8,714 nt of DNA, from the NCBI GenBank assembly GCA_937996755.1, contig CALKUS010000107.1, positions 1 to 8,714 of the forward strand, in the 5' to 3' direction. This stretch comes from an uncultured Pseudomonadota bacterium (lineage in GTDB: Bacteria; Pseudomonadota; Gammaproteobacteria; Xanthomonadales; Ahniellaceae). Shown here piece by piece: positions 1 to 6,860 of the stretch. The first letter of the stretch is position 1. Each line of letters starts with the position of its first letter. A program made the position numbers and the translations under genes. The notes under the pieces are model-generated. The model was not told the DNA's origin and ran no database searches. It was given only the letters and a program-made list of their open reading frames with translations.

Positions 1-1000
1 GGCCCGAGGTCCCCGGCGAATACCAGTTGCCGGTGAGCGCGAAGTCCGGGTCGGCCGGGAAGGGCGCCGACGTCGCGCAGGTGACGTTCGCCAGCAGTCG
101 CGTGAGCGGAATCGTGCCGCTGCGGTTGCTGCCGTCGGTGAAGTTGTAGGCGAGCTCGCCGCTCGAGCACGAATCGAACGACAACGTGGCGGTGCCGACT
201 GCCTGCGCGTTCGTCACGGGCGGCGCGTCGAAGTTGCCGCCGGTGTTCCGGTAGATCGTCAGCTGCGACGTCGGCTGGCCCGTTGACGTCAGGCCCTGCG
301 CCGAATACCAGCGCTGTCGGTCCGCGCCACCGATGGTGGTGTCGTAGGTGAACCAGGTGATGAACGCAAGGCCGATGCCCGACGCCGGATCGGCGAGCAT
401 CTCGAGCCCGAAGCCCTGGCCCGTCGTTGCGGGCTCGAACCAAGTGCCCGTCAGGCCGTGCTGGTTGAGCTCCACGCCGCTCGGCGGCACCACCGATGCG
501 GAAGCGCCAGCGAGGTTCGTGGCGCGATTCGGCACCGCGATCGTGCCGCCGACCAGGGCGAGCACGCCATCCGTCGGCAGGTTGGCATAGGTCAGCGTGG
601 ACGTGCCGCCGAGCGCGATCGTGCCGGCGGGACGCTGCAGGAAATCGTTCGGGATCACGAAGTCGGGCGTGACGATGCCGAGCGCCGCGAAGCCTTCGGT
701 CGCGATCAGGATGCTCTTGCCCGAGGTCTGGCAGGTGGGCAGGTCGTTCGGGAAGAAATAGATCTTCTGCGGTCCCGGGCCCGAGCTCACGAGGCGCAGG
801 CCGCGCCAGCGCTCTTCGTTGGAATCGCAGTCGGAGCTGCCGCCGTCGACCACCGTGATGAACTGCACCGTGCCGCTGGCGTTGGAGTACACCTGGTCGA
901 TCTGCATCAGCGGCGAGATCGCGGCGGCAGGCGTCGCCAGCGCCACGACGGCCAGGAGCGAGAACGCGCAAGCTGCCCGACGAGCGGTCGAACCATCCAT
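1..1000 (-). CDS. Secreted protein with lamin-tail-like domain and repeated Trp/Gly-rich modules (3' end off the left edge)
   Basis: The gene starts at the ATG complementary to 998-1000, five bases after a GGAGG (complement of 1006-1010), and stays open for 333 codons to the window edge. Residues 1-27 form a signal peptide ending in PAAA. Residues about 28-165 (VQFITV, IYFFPNDLP, LIATEGFAALG, TYANLPTDGV) resemble the lamin-tail-like domain of many secreted proteobacterial proteins. From about residue 183 comes a module with GTWFEPATTGQGF, ITWFTYD, RWYSAQG, IYRNTGGNF and a closing TRLLANVTC. A second copy begins at about residue 322 (LTGNWYSPGTSG) where the window stops, so the protein holds at least two modules of about 140 residues. 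Four cysteines (58, 90, 278, 308) could form disulfides. No catalytic motif is visible; surface binding or adhesion is only a guess. The 179 bases to the next minus-strand gene hold no clear terminator or strong promoter, so the two may share a transcript. Confidence 0.85.
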   Translation of the reverse strand, partial: MDGSTARRAACAFSLLAVVALATPAAAISPLMQIDQVYSNASGTVQFITVVDGGSSDCDSNEERWRGLRLVSSGPGPQKIYFFPNDLPTCQTSGKSILIATEGFAALGIVTPDFVIPNDFLQRPAGTIALGGTSTLTYANLPTDGVLALVGGTIAVPNRATNLAGASASVVPPSGVELNQHGLTGTWFEPATTGQGFGLEMLADPASGIGLAFITWFTYDTTIGGADRQRWYSAQGLTSTGQPTSQLTIYRNTGGNFDAPPVTNAQAVGTATLSFDSCSSGELAYNFTDGSNRSGTIPLTRLLANVTCATSAPFPADPDFALTGNWYSPGTSG

Positions 1001-1179
1001 GCCTGCCTCCACGTATCCGGGGCGCGGGGCCCCGGCGCCCGCGGCCCTCGCACGTCAACTACGGCGGGGGCGTCCGTGATGACGCAGGGCGTCGAGGCCG
1101 AGTGTAGTCCCGTCGTGGCCCGGGCGTGTTGCGCGCCGCAGGACGCCGCCCGGCAGGCGCGGAACGACGCCTTCTCCAC

Positions 1180-1482
1180 TCATGTGCGCACGCAGAAATA
1201 GAGCGTGCCGTTGCCTTCGCTCGTGCCGAGCGTGCCGCCGTCGACGCTCATCGCGATGCGCACGAAATTCTTCGGGCACGTGGTCTCGGGATCGAATCCG
1301 CCGCAGTTGTGGCGCGACCCGGGGATGCCGTGCATCTTGAAGCCGCACCACGCGCCCGCCGGCAGGCGTTCGATCGACGGCGTGGCCTCTTCGGCAACCA
1401 CCTGCTCGACGGGCACCGGTGCAGGGTCGGCGGCGAAGGCGCTCGAGCAGGCGAGGGCGAGTGCGGCGATGACGTAACGCAT
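1180..1482 (-). CDS. Small exported protein of unknown function (100 aa)
   Basis: I do not recognise a family. The first 17 residues (MRYVIAALALACSSAFA) form a signal peptide with an AFA cleavage site. The LALAC stretch is a poor lipobox because position -3 is Ala, so a soluble periplasmic or secreted product is more likely than a lipoprotein. The mature part is about 83 residues, with CGFKMHGIPG, HNCGGFDPETTCP, NFVRIAMSVDGGT and a near-terminal YFCVRT. Its four cysteines suggest two disulfides in a compact fold. An in-frame ATG four codons upstream is rejected because the GGAGG lying within those four codons is correctly spaced (five bases) for the internal start at 1480-1482. It is divergent from the sigma gene, and an exact copy of the TGGGACA-N13-CGACTCC motif sits 72 bases upstream on the same strand. 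This places it in the inferred sigma regulon. Confidence 0.8.
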   Translation of the reverse strand: MRYVIAALALACSSAFAADPAPVPVEQVVAEEATPSIERLPAGAWCGFKMHGIPGSRHNCGGFDPETTCPKNFVRIAMSVDGGTLGTSEGNGTLYFCVRT

Positions 1483-1554
1483 GGGTTCCTCCATGCCGCG
1501 CGAACGCGGCGATTCGTGGTGACGGCGCGCGGGACCCGCGTCGCCTGCGATGGA

Positions 1555-1581
1555 GGAGTCGCGCTGCCGTTGGTTGTCCCA
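1555..1581 (-). promoter_or_regulatory. Bipartite promoter-like motif, copy D (minus strand)
   Basis: On the minus strand TGGGACA (1581-1575) is followed by 13 bases and CGACTCC (1561-1555). Both boxes and the spacing are identical to the three plus-strand copies, while the spacer differs. It points toward the small exported protein starting at 1482, 72 bases away. The base preceding the upstream box is C here, not G as in the other three copies. It is read as an ECF-type -35/-10 pair; the sigma assignment is inferred. Confidence 0.75.
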
Positions 1582-1751
1582 GCAAGACGCTTGCGTTGCC
1601 GCGACAGCCGCGAACCTCCCACTGTTTTCGCCGCGAATCGCCCGGTTTTTTTCCGCCCCGCGGCTTCCGCGAAGCGCGTGCGCAATCTACGCTTCCGCTC
1701 GTCGCCGGGGCAGCGACGACGGCAGTGCTTCGATCGCAGGGGGCGGCGAAG

Positions 1752-2336
1752 TTGATCCAGACGGCGGCGGTCGCGACCGATGCGCAGGACCTGGTGGCAC
1801 GCATCGCCCGCGGCGATCGCGCCGCCGAGCGCGAGCTCGTGCACGCGTACGAGCGCGGTATCCGCCTGATCGTGCGTCGGCACACGCGGCCCGGCGAACC
1901 GATGGTCGACGACCTCGTGCAGGACGTCCTGCAGCACCTGATCACGCGGTTGCGCGCCGGCGCGCTGAAGGATCCCGCGGCGCTGCAGGCCTATATCCGC
2001 CAGGCGGTCGTGTTCAACACCACGGCCGAATACCGCAAGGCGAAGCGCCGCGGCGAGCACGTGGCGATCGACTCCGCCGAAGTGGTGGAGCCCGGTTCCG
2101 ATCCAGCGGACCGGGCGCAACGCGAGCGCAAGGCGAACGCGGTCCGCAAGCTGCTGCGCGAGCTCAGCGTGCCCAGGGACCGCGAGCTGCTGCGGCGGTT
2201 CTACCTGGAGGAGCAATCGAAGGACGAGGTGTGCGATGCGCTCGGGATCGACGCGGGCCACTTCCACCGCGTGGCGTTCCGGGCGCGCGAGCGGCTGCGC
2301 GAGCTGCTGGTCGAAGCCGGGATCGAGGCGGAGTGA
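1752..2336 (+). CDS. ECF-type (sigma-70 family) RNA polymerase sigma factor
   Basis: This cytoplasmic protein should direct RNA polymerase to a specific promoter class. With the TTG start at 1752 it is 194 residues, a normal ECF length. Sigma region 2 spans about residues 10-105, with VDDLVQDVLQHL in the core-binding helix and the AYIRQAVVFNTTAEYRKAKRRG stretch forming the -10 recognition part. Region 4 spans about 128-188 and ends in a helix-turn-helix (VCDALGIDAGHFHRVAFRARERL) for the -35 box. The reading frame is open upstream to an ATG at 1596, but that stretch is low in recognisable protein content. An AGGGGG at 1738-1743 lies eight bases before the TTG. A GTG at 1725 is the other candidate. 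No copy of TGGGACA-N13-CGACTCC precedes this gene on its own strand, so it is probably expressed from another promoter, which I could not define. It is followed after 75 bases by its likely anti-sigma gene. I do not assign an ECF group. Confidence 0.88.
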   Translation: MIQTAAVATDAQDLVARIARGDRAAERELVHAYERGIRLIVRRHTRPGEPMVDDLVQDVLQHLITRLRAGALKDPAALQAYIRQAVVFNTTAEYRKAKRRGEHVAIDSAEVVEPGSDPADRAQRERKANAVRKLLRELSVPRDRELLRRFYLEEQSKDEVCDALGIDAGHFHRVAFRARERLRELLVEAGIEAE

Positions 2337-2338
2337 GG

Positions 2339-2365
2339 TGGGACAGGTGAACGACTCGCGACTCC
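2339..2365 (+). promoter_or_regulatory. Bipartite promoter-like motif, copy A (before the anti-sigma operon)
   Basis: TGGGACA (2339-2345), 13 bases, then CGACTCC (2359-2365), beginning two bases after the sigma stop codon and 46 bases before the GTG of the next gene. The spacer contains an extra CGACTC at 2352-2357, giving a tandem CGACTCGCGACTCC. This copy would let the anti-sigma, lipoprotein and CHAT genes be transcribed without the sigma gene. Confidence 0.75.
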
Positions 2366-2400
2366 TTCAACCGGCATGGGGCACGAAACAGGACGTCCGC

Positions 2401-2406
2401 AGGAGG
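2401..2406 (+). promoter_or_regulatory. Strong Shine-Dalgarno AGGAGG that fixes a GTG start
   Basis: A perfect AGGAGG lies five bases before the GTG at 2412. It favours that start over the in-frame ATGs at 2376 (upstream of the site) and 2439 (too far downstream). The neighbouring GGACGTCC palindrome at 2391-2398 is noted but has no assigned role. Confidence 0.7.
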
Positions 2407-2411
2407 TCCAC

Positions 2412-3056
2412 GTGATCCCGCGCAACGACAACGAGCGGATGTCTGCGTGGCTCGAGCGCGCGTGGCTCCAGAACTACCTGGAGCGCGGCCTCGACGACGA
2501 GGAATCCGCCTGGTTCGAGGCCTACGTGCTCGACAAACCCGAATTGCTGCAGGCGATCGAAACCGACACCGACCTGCGGGATGGACTGGCGGTGGTGGCG
2601 GCGGAGCAGTCGTCGTTCGCTACGGCAGGCGTTGACTCGCGCCCGCGCTCGTCGAGCATGCCGCGGTGGTTGGCGCTCGCCGCGATGCTGGTGGTCGGGA
2701 TCGGCGTGGGGCTGTTCGTCCCGAGGACGGCTACCGATCCGGGCATGCCGCTCACGGCGAACCCCGCGCGCGTCGTCTACGACACGATGCGCGGAACGGC
2801 CGCGGAGCCGCAGTTCGAGCGAGCGGCGCTGCAAGCTGCAGACGTGCTCCTCGTTGAAGTCGCAGTTCCCCCTGCGGCCAGCGAGATCGAGCTGCGCATA
2901 GCGGGTGACGCGCCTCGGCAGCTGCGGATGTCGGCTGATGCATTCGTGTCGTTCCTCATCGAGCGCAAGCGCGCCGAATCGGTTCGCACGGCGTCCGTCG
3001 AGTACGCGCTCGGCGACGAGAAGCAGCGCCTGGAGATTTCCTTCCCCACGAAGTAA
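2412..3056 (+). CDS. Membrane-anchored anti-sigma factor-like protein
   Basis: The 214-residue protein, starting at GTG, has the layout of an ECF anti-sigma factor. A cytoplasmic part (1-83) with the pattern LQNYLERGLDDEESAWFEAYVL matches the helical sigma-binding fold in which a short loop separates two helices. One transmembrane helix follows at about 86-103 (WLALAAMLVVGIGVGLFV), then a periplasmic tail of about 110 residues that ends with a hydrophilic beta-rich segment. The usual zinc ligands of this fold (His and CxxC) are absent; the equivalent place reads FEAYVLDKPELL. If it is an anti-sigma factor, it belongs to the zinc-free kind. Assignment rests on topology, position directly after the sigma gene and the N-terminal pattern, not on a conserved catalytic site. 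The gap to the next gene is only 11 bases and includes that gene's ribosome site, so the two are an operon. The likely role is to hold the sigma factor at the membrane until a periplasmic signal arrives. Confidence 0.7.
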   Translation: MIPRNDNERMSAWLERAWLQNYLERGLDDEESAWFEAYVLDKPELLQAIETDTDLRDGLAVVAAEQSSFATAGVDSRPRSSSMPRWLALAAMLVVGIGVGLFVPRTATDPGMPLTANPARVVYDTMRGTAAEPQFERAALQAADVLLVEVAVPPAASEIELRIAGDAPRQLRMSADAFVSFLIERKRAESVRTASVEYALGDEKQRLEISFPTK

Positions 3057-3067
3057 GGAGGATTCAG

Positions 3068-3727
3068 ATGGGTCGGCTCATCACGAGGGCGCGCACGTGG
3101 TCATGCGCTTTCATTCCGCTTCTCGTTGCTTCGTGCGCGGTTGCGCAAACCGGACCAAACGACAACTACGCCGTCCATGCAAAATCGGACGTGGTTGGCC
3201 GCTATTGCTTCGAGGAAAGCGTGGAGGTGCTGCAGCTGAGGTCGGCGGAGCATTGGTTGAACGCAAAGGAAGTCACGTTCGTCGAAGGCGGCGTGCTTTT
3301 CACGGATGCGCACGCTGGAACAGACGGTCGAGCCACGGATCGATCTTGCCCCCACTACAAGGTGTTCAATCCCGGCGACAAGTTCAGCTTTACCAAGGAC
3401 GAGGACGGGACATTCTGGATGACACTCGAGCGATCGGGTTCGACCGCGCCCCTCAAGCCGCGCAAGGCCACTCCGTGGCCGTCGGCAGGCCCGCCGGTCT
3501 TCTGGTCGGCTGTGCAGGATGGAAGCCGGTACTACCTGTTCATGCACGAGCGCCTCAATTCAACGAAGGAGCGCGTCAAGTTCTATCTGCTGGCGGCGTT
3601 CAAGCCGGACTGCGACGAAGACGAGCCACCCATTCCTGTGAAGCTTCTCGGCATCGAGGAGCAGTGCCCTGTCGACCCGATTCGCTGGCGGCAAACCGAC
3701 GTCGGTGGCGGCGGCGAGAAAAAGTAG
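3068..3727 (+). CDS. Exported protein or lipoprotein of unknown function in the CHAT operon
   Basis: This 219-residue protein has an AAGGAGG just ahead of its ATG and sits between the anti-sigma-like gene and the CHAT gene, 21 bases from the latter. The N-terminus has arginines followed by a hydrophobic run and VASC at residues 20-23, a good lipobox. Cleavage before Cys23 would give a lipoprotein with Ala at +2, normally sorted to the outer membrane. An AVA|Q signal peptidase I site right after it is the alternative. The mature part contains four further cysteines (in RYCFEES, RSCPHYK, PDCDEDE and EEQCPVD), several aromatic-rich beta-like strands (KFSFTKDEDGTFWMTLERSG, YYLFMHERL, KFYLLAAFK) and a Gly/Lys tail. 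I recognise no family or active site. Its position suggests a periplasmic sensor, a partner or an inhibitor of the CHAT protein; that is inference. Confidence 0.75.
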   Translation: MGRLITRARTWSCAFIPLLVASCAVAQTGPNDNYAVHAKSDVVGRYCFEESVEVLQLRSAEHWLNAKEVTFVEGGVLFTDAHAGTDGRATDRSCPHYKVFNPGDKFSFTKDEDGTFWMTLERSGSTAPLKPRKATPWPSAGPPVFWSAVQDGSRYYLFMHERLNSTKERVKFYLLAAFKPDCDEDEPPIPVKLLGIEEQCPVDPIRWRQTDVGGGGEKK

Positions 3728-3748
3728 CTGCGCCGTCGAGGCAAGCAG

Positions 3749-6700
3749 GTGCGCGTCAGCTTCGCCGTGTTCCTTTGCCTCGCGGCTGCCGCCGTTCGCA
3801 GCGAGGCTTCGGAAACGCAGGTCCCGCTCAAATGCGAGGCCGGAGCCATTCGCTCTTCGCTTGCCATCCCAAAGTGGGGCAATTCGCTTCGCCTTGAGGC
3901 TCCAGCGACCTCGGCATGGCTACGCATTTCAGAATCGGGGCAGGACGTAGCCGTCTCGACAGGCGGTGGCGTTTCGCGCCTGGAATTGCAGGTTCCGCCT
4001 CGCTACGGCGTCACGTGGCTGGAAGTCGGACCGGAACTCTCCGTCTCCATCGCGCGAGTCTTGCCGGGCGATGCGGTGGGCGAGATCTCGATTGCATTGG
4101 ATTGCGATGGTTCGTCGAAGGGCGCGTGGGAGCATCGATTCGCCGGTGTAGCCGCAACGCACGTTGTGCGCAGTACCGAACCGGAGATCGGGGTGCACCG
4201 CGATGCCATCGCGGGCGCCGCCGCGGAAGCGCCGGACGACTTCTCGCGCGCCTGGGCGCTTCACGTCGAAGCGCAGTTGCTGTTGCTCAACGAGCGCAGC
4301 GCCGATTCGATACCGGCATTCGAGCGCGCCGAGCAGGCATGGATCGCTGCGGGCGATCCGGCCCGCGCGTCGGCGGCGCGCGTGGCTCGCGCGGAGGATA
4401 TGCAGCGCGCGGGCCAATACGAAGCCGTCCTCGGGCTCGCGGCGGCGAATGCGCCCGGCGCCGATCCGTACTTCGCGGCGCGGCTCGACGCAACGAGCTG
4501 CCTCGCGCTCCGCAGCCTCGCGCGTACGGCTGAGTCGCTCGCCTGCTTCGAGCGCGTCATTGCGCGCTTCGATACGCTCGGCGAAGGCCTCGAGCGCGCG
4601 AGCGCGTTGCAGGACCACGCGCTGCTGCTCGCCGACCTCGATCGCCTCGACGACTCCGAAGCACTCGCGCGCGACACGCTGCAGCGCCTCGAACGCTACG
4701 ACGAGGTGCCGGGGCCCGGCGTGCCGACCGTCCGAGGACGCACGCACTGGCTGCTCGCCGACCTCGCGCTGCGGCGTGGCGACGTTGCCGCGGCGCTGCG
4801 CGAATGCGACGCGGCGCTGGACGCGTTCACCATTGCCCAGCACACGCGCTGGCAGGGCAACACGCTGCTGCGCATCGCGGAGGTCTACGCGGCGCTCGGT
4901 GCGACGGGCGATGCGATCGCCGCGGCGGAGCAGGCGCAGTCGCTGTTCTCGCCGCGCGATGCGCCGACGCGCGTCGCCGCAGCGGCGCTGGTCCGTGCGC
5001 GACTGCAGCTCGCGCAACGCGACTATCCCGCCGCGCAGGCGCTCGCCGCGGAGGCGGCGGAGGTGTTCGCCGCGCGACAATCGGCTACCGAGCTCGAAGC
5101 CGCGCGTCTCGTCCAGGCGACGGCGCGACTGCGCGGCGGCGAGCTCATCGACGAGCAGTCGTTGCCGCCTGCCGGGGCGGCGAATGCGCTCGCGCGCGTG
5201 CTCCTGCTCGTGGAATCGGATCTCGCGACCGGTGCGCTCGACTCGGCAGCATCCCGTCTCGGCTCGCTGCACGCCGACGCGCTCGCGCCGCCCCAGCGCC
5301 TCGAGGTCGATCGGCTGCGTGCGCGCTGGCACGACCTGCGCGGCGAGCATGCGGCGGCCGACGCGCTGCGCTGGAGCGCCGCAACGACGCTGGTCGCAAC
5401 GGCGCAGCGCTCCGGTAGCGCTGTTGTCCGCGATCTGCTGCTGGGCCGTCTCGATCCGATCCGCCGCGACGCCTACGCCGCGCTGCTTCTGCGGCGCGAC
5501 TCCGAGGCCCACGTCGCCGCACGCGCATTGCAATGGGCCCTGATCGAGGAATCCTCGGGTCCGATACGTGGAAAGTCGGTCGCGAAGGCTGCCCGCTACG
5601 ACTCGCTGCTCGCGCGCGAGTTGCTCCCGTACGGAAGCAGTTCGGTGGATCGCGTGGCGGGCGAGGCGAGGGCTGCATCGCTGCGCAGCCTGCTGAGCTA
5701 CCTCGTAAGGGCCGGTGCCTCATCCGGACGCGCCATCGATTCGACGCCGGAGCACGATGTTCGTCCCGCGCTCGCTCCGGGTGACCTGGTCGTCGGCCTG
5801 GTCGACGGCGGCGAGCGGATGGCCGTGATCCTCGCCGACGCGAGATCGACGCGCCTCGTTGCCATCGGCGATCGCGTCGCATTCCGCCAAACGCTGGCCC
5901 GCTTCTCGCGAGCCGCACTGGACCAGGCAACTCCGCTTGCCGCACTCGATGCGGACGCCGGGCGCATCGGCAGCGCGGTCTTCAACAAGGGCGAGGTACC
6001 GTCGCGCATCTTCGTGCTGGGCGACGGCGGCCTGGATGCGTTGCCCTGGGGCCTCGTGCAAGGTCCCGACGGCAAGCCGCTCGTCGAAACCACGAACATC
6101 GTGCTCGTGACTCGTGCGGGAACAGGAGGTGCGAGCGCCCGTCCGGGCGCGATGGACGTGCTGGTCGCGAACGCAGCGCCGGACGAGCTACCGCAGCTCG
6201 CGTCCGCTCCCAGCGAGGCGAGACTCGTCGGCACATTGCTTCGCAACAGCGGGGTTTCGATTGCGCCGAGCTCCACCGGCGATCGCACCGGGATACTCGG
6301 CGCGCTGTCTCGCGAGCACGGCTGGGTACACGTCGTCGCTCACGGTGTCACCGAGCCGCGACGGCTCGGACGTTCCGGCATCTGGACGACACCGGAAGGC
6401 AAGGACGCCGGCGCCGCGTTCCTCAGCTGGCTCGACCCGATGGCGCGCGGCGTGGCCGCAGACCTCGTCGTGCTGAATGCGTGCGCGTTGGCGCGCGGCG
6501 ACGCAACGGGCGACCGCTCGGCGCTGAACTTCGCCGCAGCGGTTTCGCGCGCAGGCGCGCGCGATGTCGTTGCGGCAATGTGGCCGATCAGCGACACCGC
6601 GTCGGCGATCTGGATACCGGCGTTCTACGGCGCGCTGCTCGAGGGTTCGCCCGACGCCGCCGAAGCGACGCGCGCGGCGCAACGCGCGTTGCGCGAGACG

Positions 6701-6769
6701 CGGCGTTTCCGGCATCCCGCGCATTGGGCGGGACTCGTGCATCTCGGAGAGCTGCCGATTTCCAGCTGA
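3749..6769 (+). CDS. Exported TPR-like/CHAT domain protein (caspase-like cysteine peptidase)
   Basis: The 1006-residue protein starts at GTG, with GAGG seven bases ahead. Residues 1-20 are a signal peptide (VSFAVFLCLAAAAV, then RSEA). A beta-rich N-terminal domain spans about 22-145 (LRLEAPATSAWLRISESG, RLELQVPPRYGVTWLEVG) and resembles the PPC-like sandwich of exported proteins. Residues about 160-595 are Ala/Leu-rich helical pairs of the TPR type. The CHAT domain covers about 678-1003: RIFVLGDGGLDALPWGLV, then VHVVAHG with His865, LVVLNACAL with Cys912, AMWPISD, and a closing HPAHWAGLVHLGE. The His/Cys dyad is intact, so peptidase activity is expected; known CHAT relatives include separase-like and caspase-like proteases, some activated by partner proteins. 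An export signal on a TPR-CHAT protein puts it outside the cytoplasm, unlike cytoplasmic CRISPR-linked TPR-CHAT proteases. The substrate and activator are unknown; the TPR region is the likely docking surface. It is the last gene of the operon headed by motif A. Confidence 0.92.
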   Translation: MRVSFAVFLCLAAAAVRSEASETQVPLKCEAGAIRSSLAIPKWGNSLRLEAPATSAWLRISESGQDVAVSTGGGVSRLELQVPPRYGVTWLEVGPELSVSIARVLPGDAVGEISIALDCDGSSKGAWEHRFAGVAATHVVRSTEPEIGVHRDAIAGAAAEAPDDFSRAWALHVEAQLLLLNERSADSIPAFERAEQAWIAAGDPARASAARVARAEDMQRAGQYEAVLGLAAANAPGADPYFAARLDATSCLALRSLARTAESLACFERVIARFDTLGEGLERASALQDHALLLADLDRLDDSEALARDTLQRLERYDEVPGPGVPTVRGRTHWLLADLALRRGDVAAALRECDAALDAFTIAQHTRWQGNTLLRIAEVYAALGATGDAIAAAEQAQSLFSPRDAPTRVAAAALVRARLQLAQRDYPAAQALAAEAAEVFAARQSATELEAARLVQATARLRGGELIDEQSLPPAGAANALARVLLLVESDLATGALDSAASRLGSLHADALAPPQRLEVDRLRARWHDLRGEHAAADALRWSAATTLVATAQRSGSAVVRDLLLGRLDPIRRDAYAALLLRRDSEAHVAARALQWALIEESSGPIRGKSVAKAARYDSLLARELLPYGSSSVDRVAGEARAASLRSLLSYLVRAGASSGRAIDSTPEHDVRPALAPGDLVVGLVDGGERMAVILADARSTRLVAIGDRVAFRQTLARFSRAALDQATPLAALDADAGRIGSAVFNKGEVPSRIFVLGDGGLDALPWGLVQGPDGKPLVETTNIVLVTRAGTGGASARPGAMDVLVANAAPDELPQLASAPSEARLVGTLLRNSGVSIAPSSTGDRTGILGALSREHGWVHVVAHGVTEPRRLGRSGIWTTPEGKDAGAAFLSWLDPMARGVAADLVVLNACALARGDATGDRSALNFAAAVSRAGARDVVAAMWPISDTASAIWIPAFYGALLEGSPDAAEATRAAQRALRETRRFRHPAHWAGLVHLGELPISS

Positions 6770-6781
6770 ACCGCAGCGCGG

Positions 6782-6808
6782 TGGGACAAACCGTCCGCCC
6801 GCGACTCC
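6782..6808 (+). promoter_or_regulatory. Bipartite promoter-like motif, copy B (before the metalloprotease)
   Basis: TGGGACA (6782-6788), 13 bases, then CGACTCC (6802-6808), starting 12 bases after the CHAT stop codon and ending 52 bases before the metalloprotease ATG. The motif lies partly inside a long inverted repeat. Having its own copy suggests the protease is transcribed separately from the CHAT operon but under the same control. Confidence 0.75.
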
Positions 6809-6839
6809 TCTCCCGGGAATGCCGAGGCGGACGGTGTCC
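6784..6839 (+). repeat. Imperfect inverted repeat overlapping promoter-like motif B
   Basis: CCGTCCGCC (6791-6799) pairs with GGCGGACGG (6826-6834). The flanking GGACA (6784-6788) pairs with TGTCC (6835-6839) after a two-base AA bulge, giving 14 pairs in all. The loop holds the CGACTCC box and a TCCCGGGA palindrome (6811-6818). No T-run follows, so it is not a standard terminator. It could be a protein-binding site, or a structure in read-through RNA from the CHAT operon. Confidence 0.5.
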
Positions 6840-6860
6840 GCCGATTCGCGAGGAGCCGCC

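Noticed and set aside
1017..1035. CCGGGG/CCCCGG hairpin just upstream of the left-edge gene's ribosome site
   Set aside because: Only 6 bp with a 7-base loop and no T-run; not enough for a terminator or regulatory leader.
1088..1112. Minus-strand CGGGACT-N11-CGACGCC upstream of the left-edge gene, resembling the regulon motif
   Set aside because: It has 5/7 and 6/7 box matches and the spacer is two bases short, whereas the four real copies are identical in boxes and spacing; in GC-rich DNA this can occur by chance.
458..1201. Long plus-strand open frame of 247 codons
   Set aside because: It is antisense to the left-edge secreted gene, Arg/Ala-rich with no signal or domain, and a product of high GC content.
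1645..1652. T-run in the region upstream of the sigma gene as a possible terminator
   Set aside because: No adequate GC-rich stem precedes it on either strand; it may simply be AT-rich DNA near an undefined sigma-gene promoter.
3929..5533. 534-codon open frame on the minus strand
   Set aside because: It lies wholly antisense to the CHAT gene, is very Arg-rich and shows no recognisable domain; a shadow of the TPR-coding region.
3749..6769. CRISPR-associated TPR-CHAT (Craspase-like) role
   Set aside because: There is no CRISPR array, no gRAMP/Cas7-11-like gene nearby, and the protein has an export signal.
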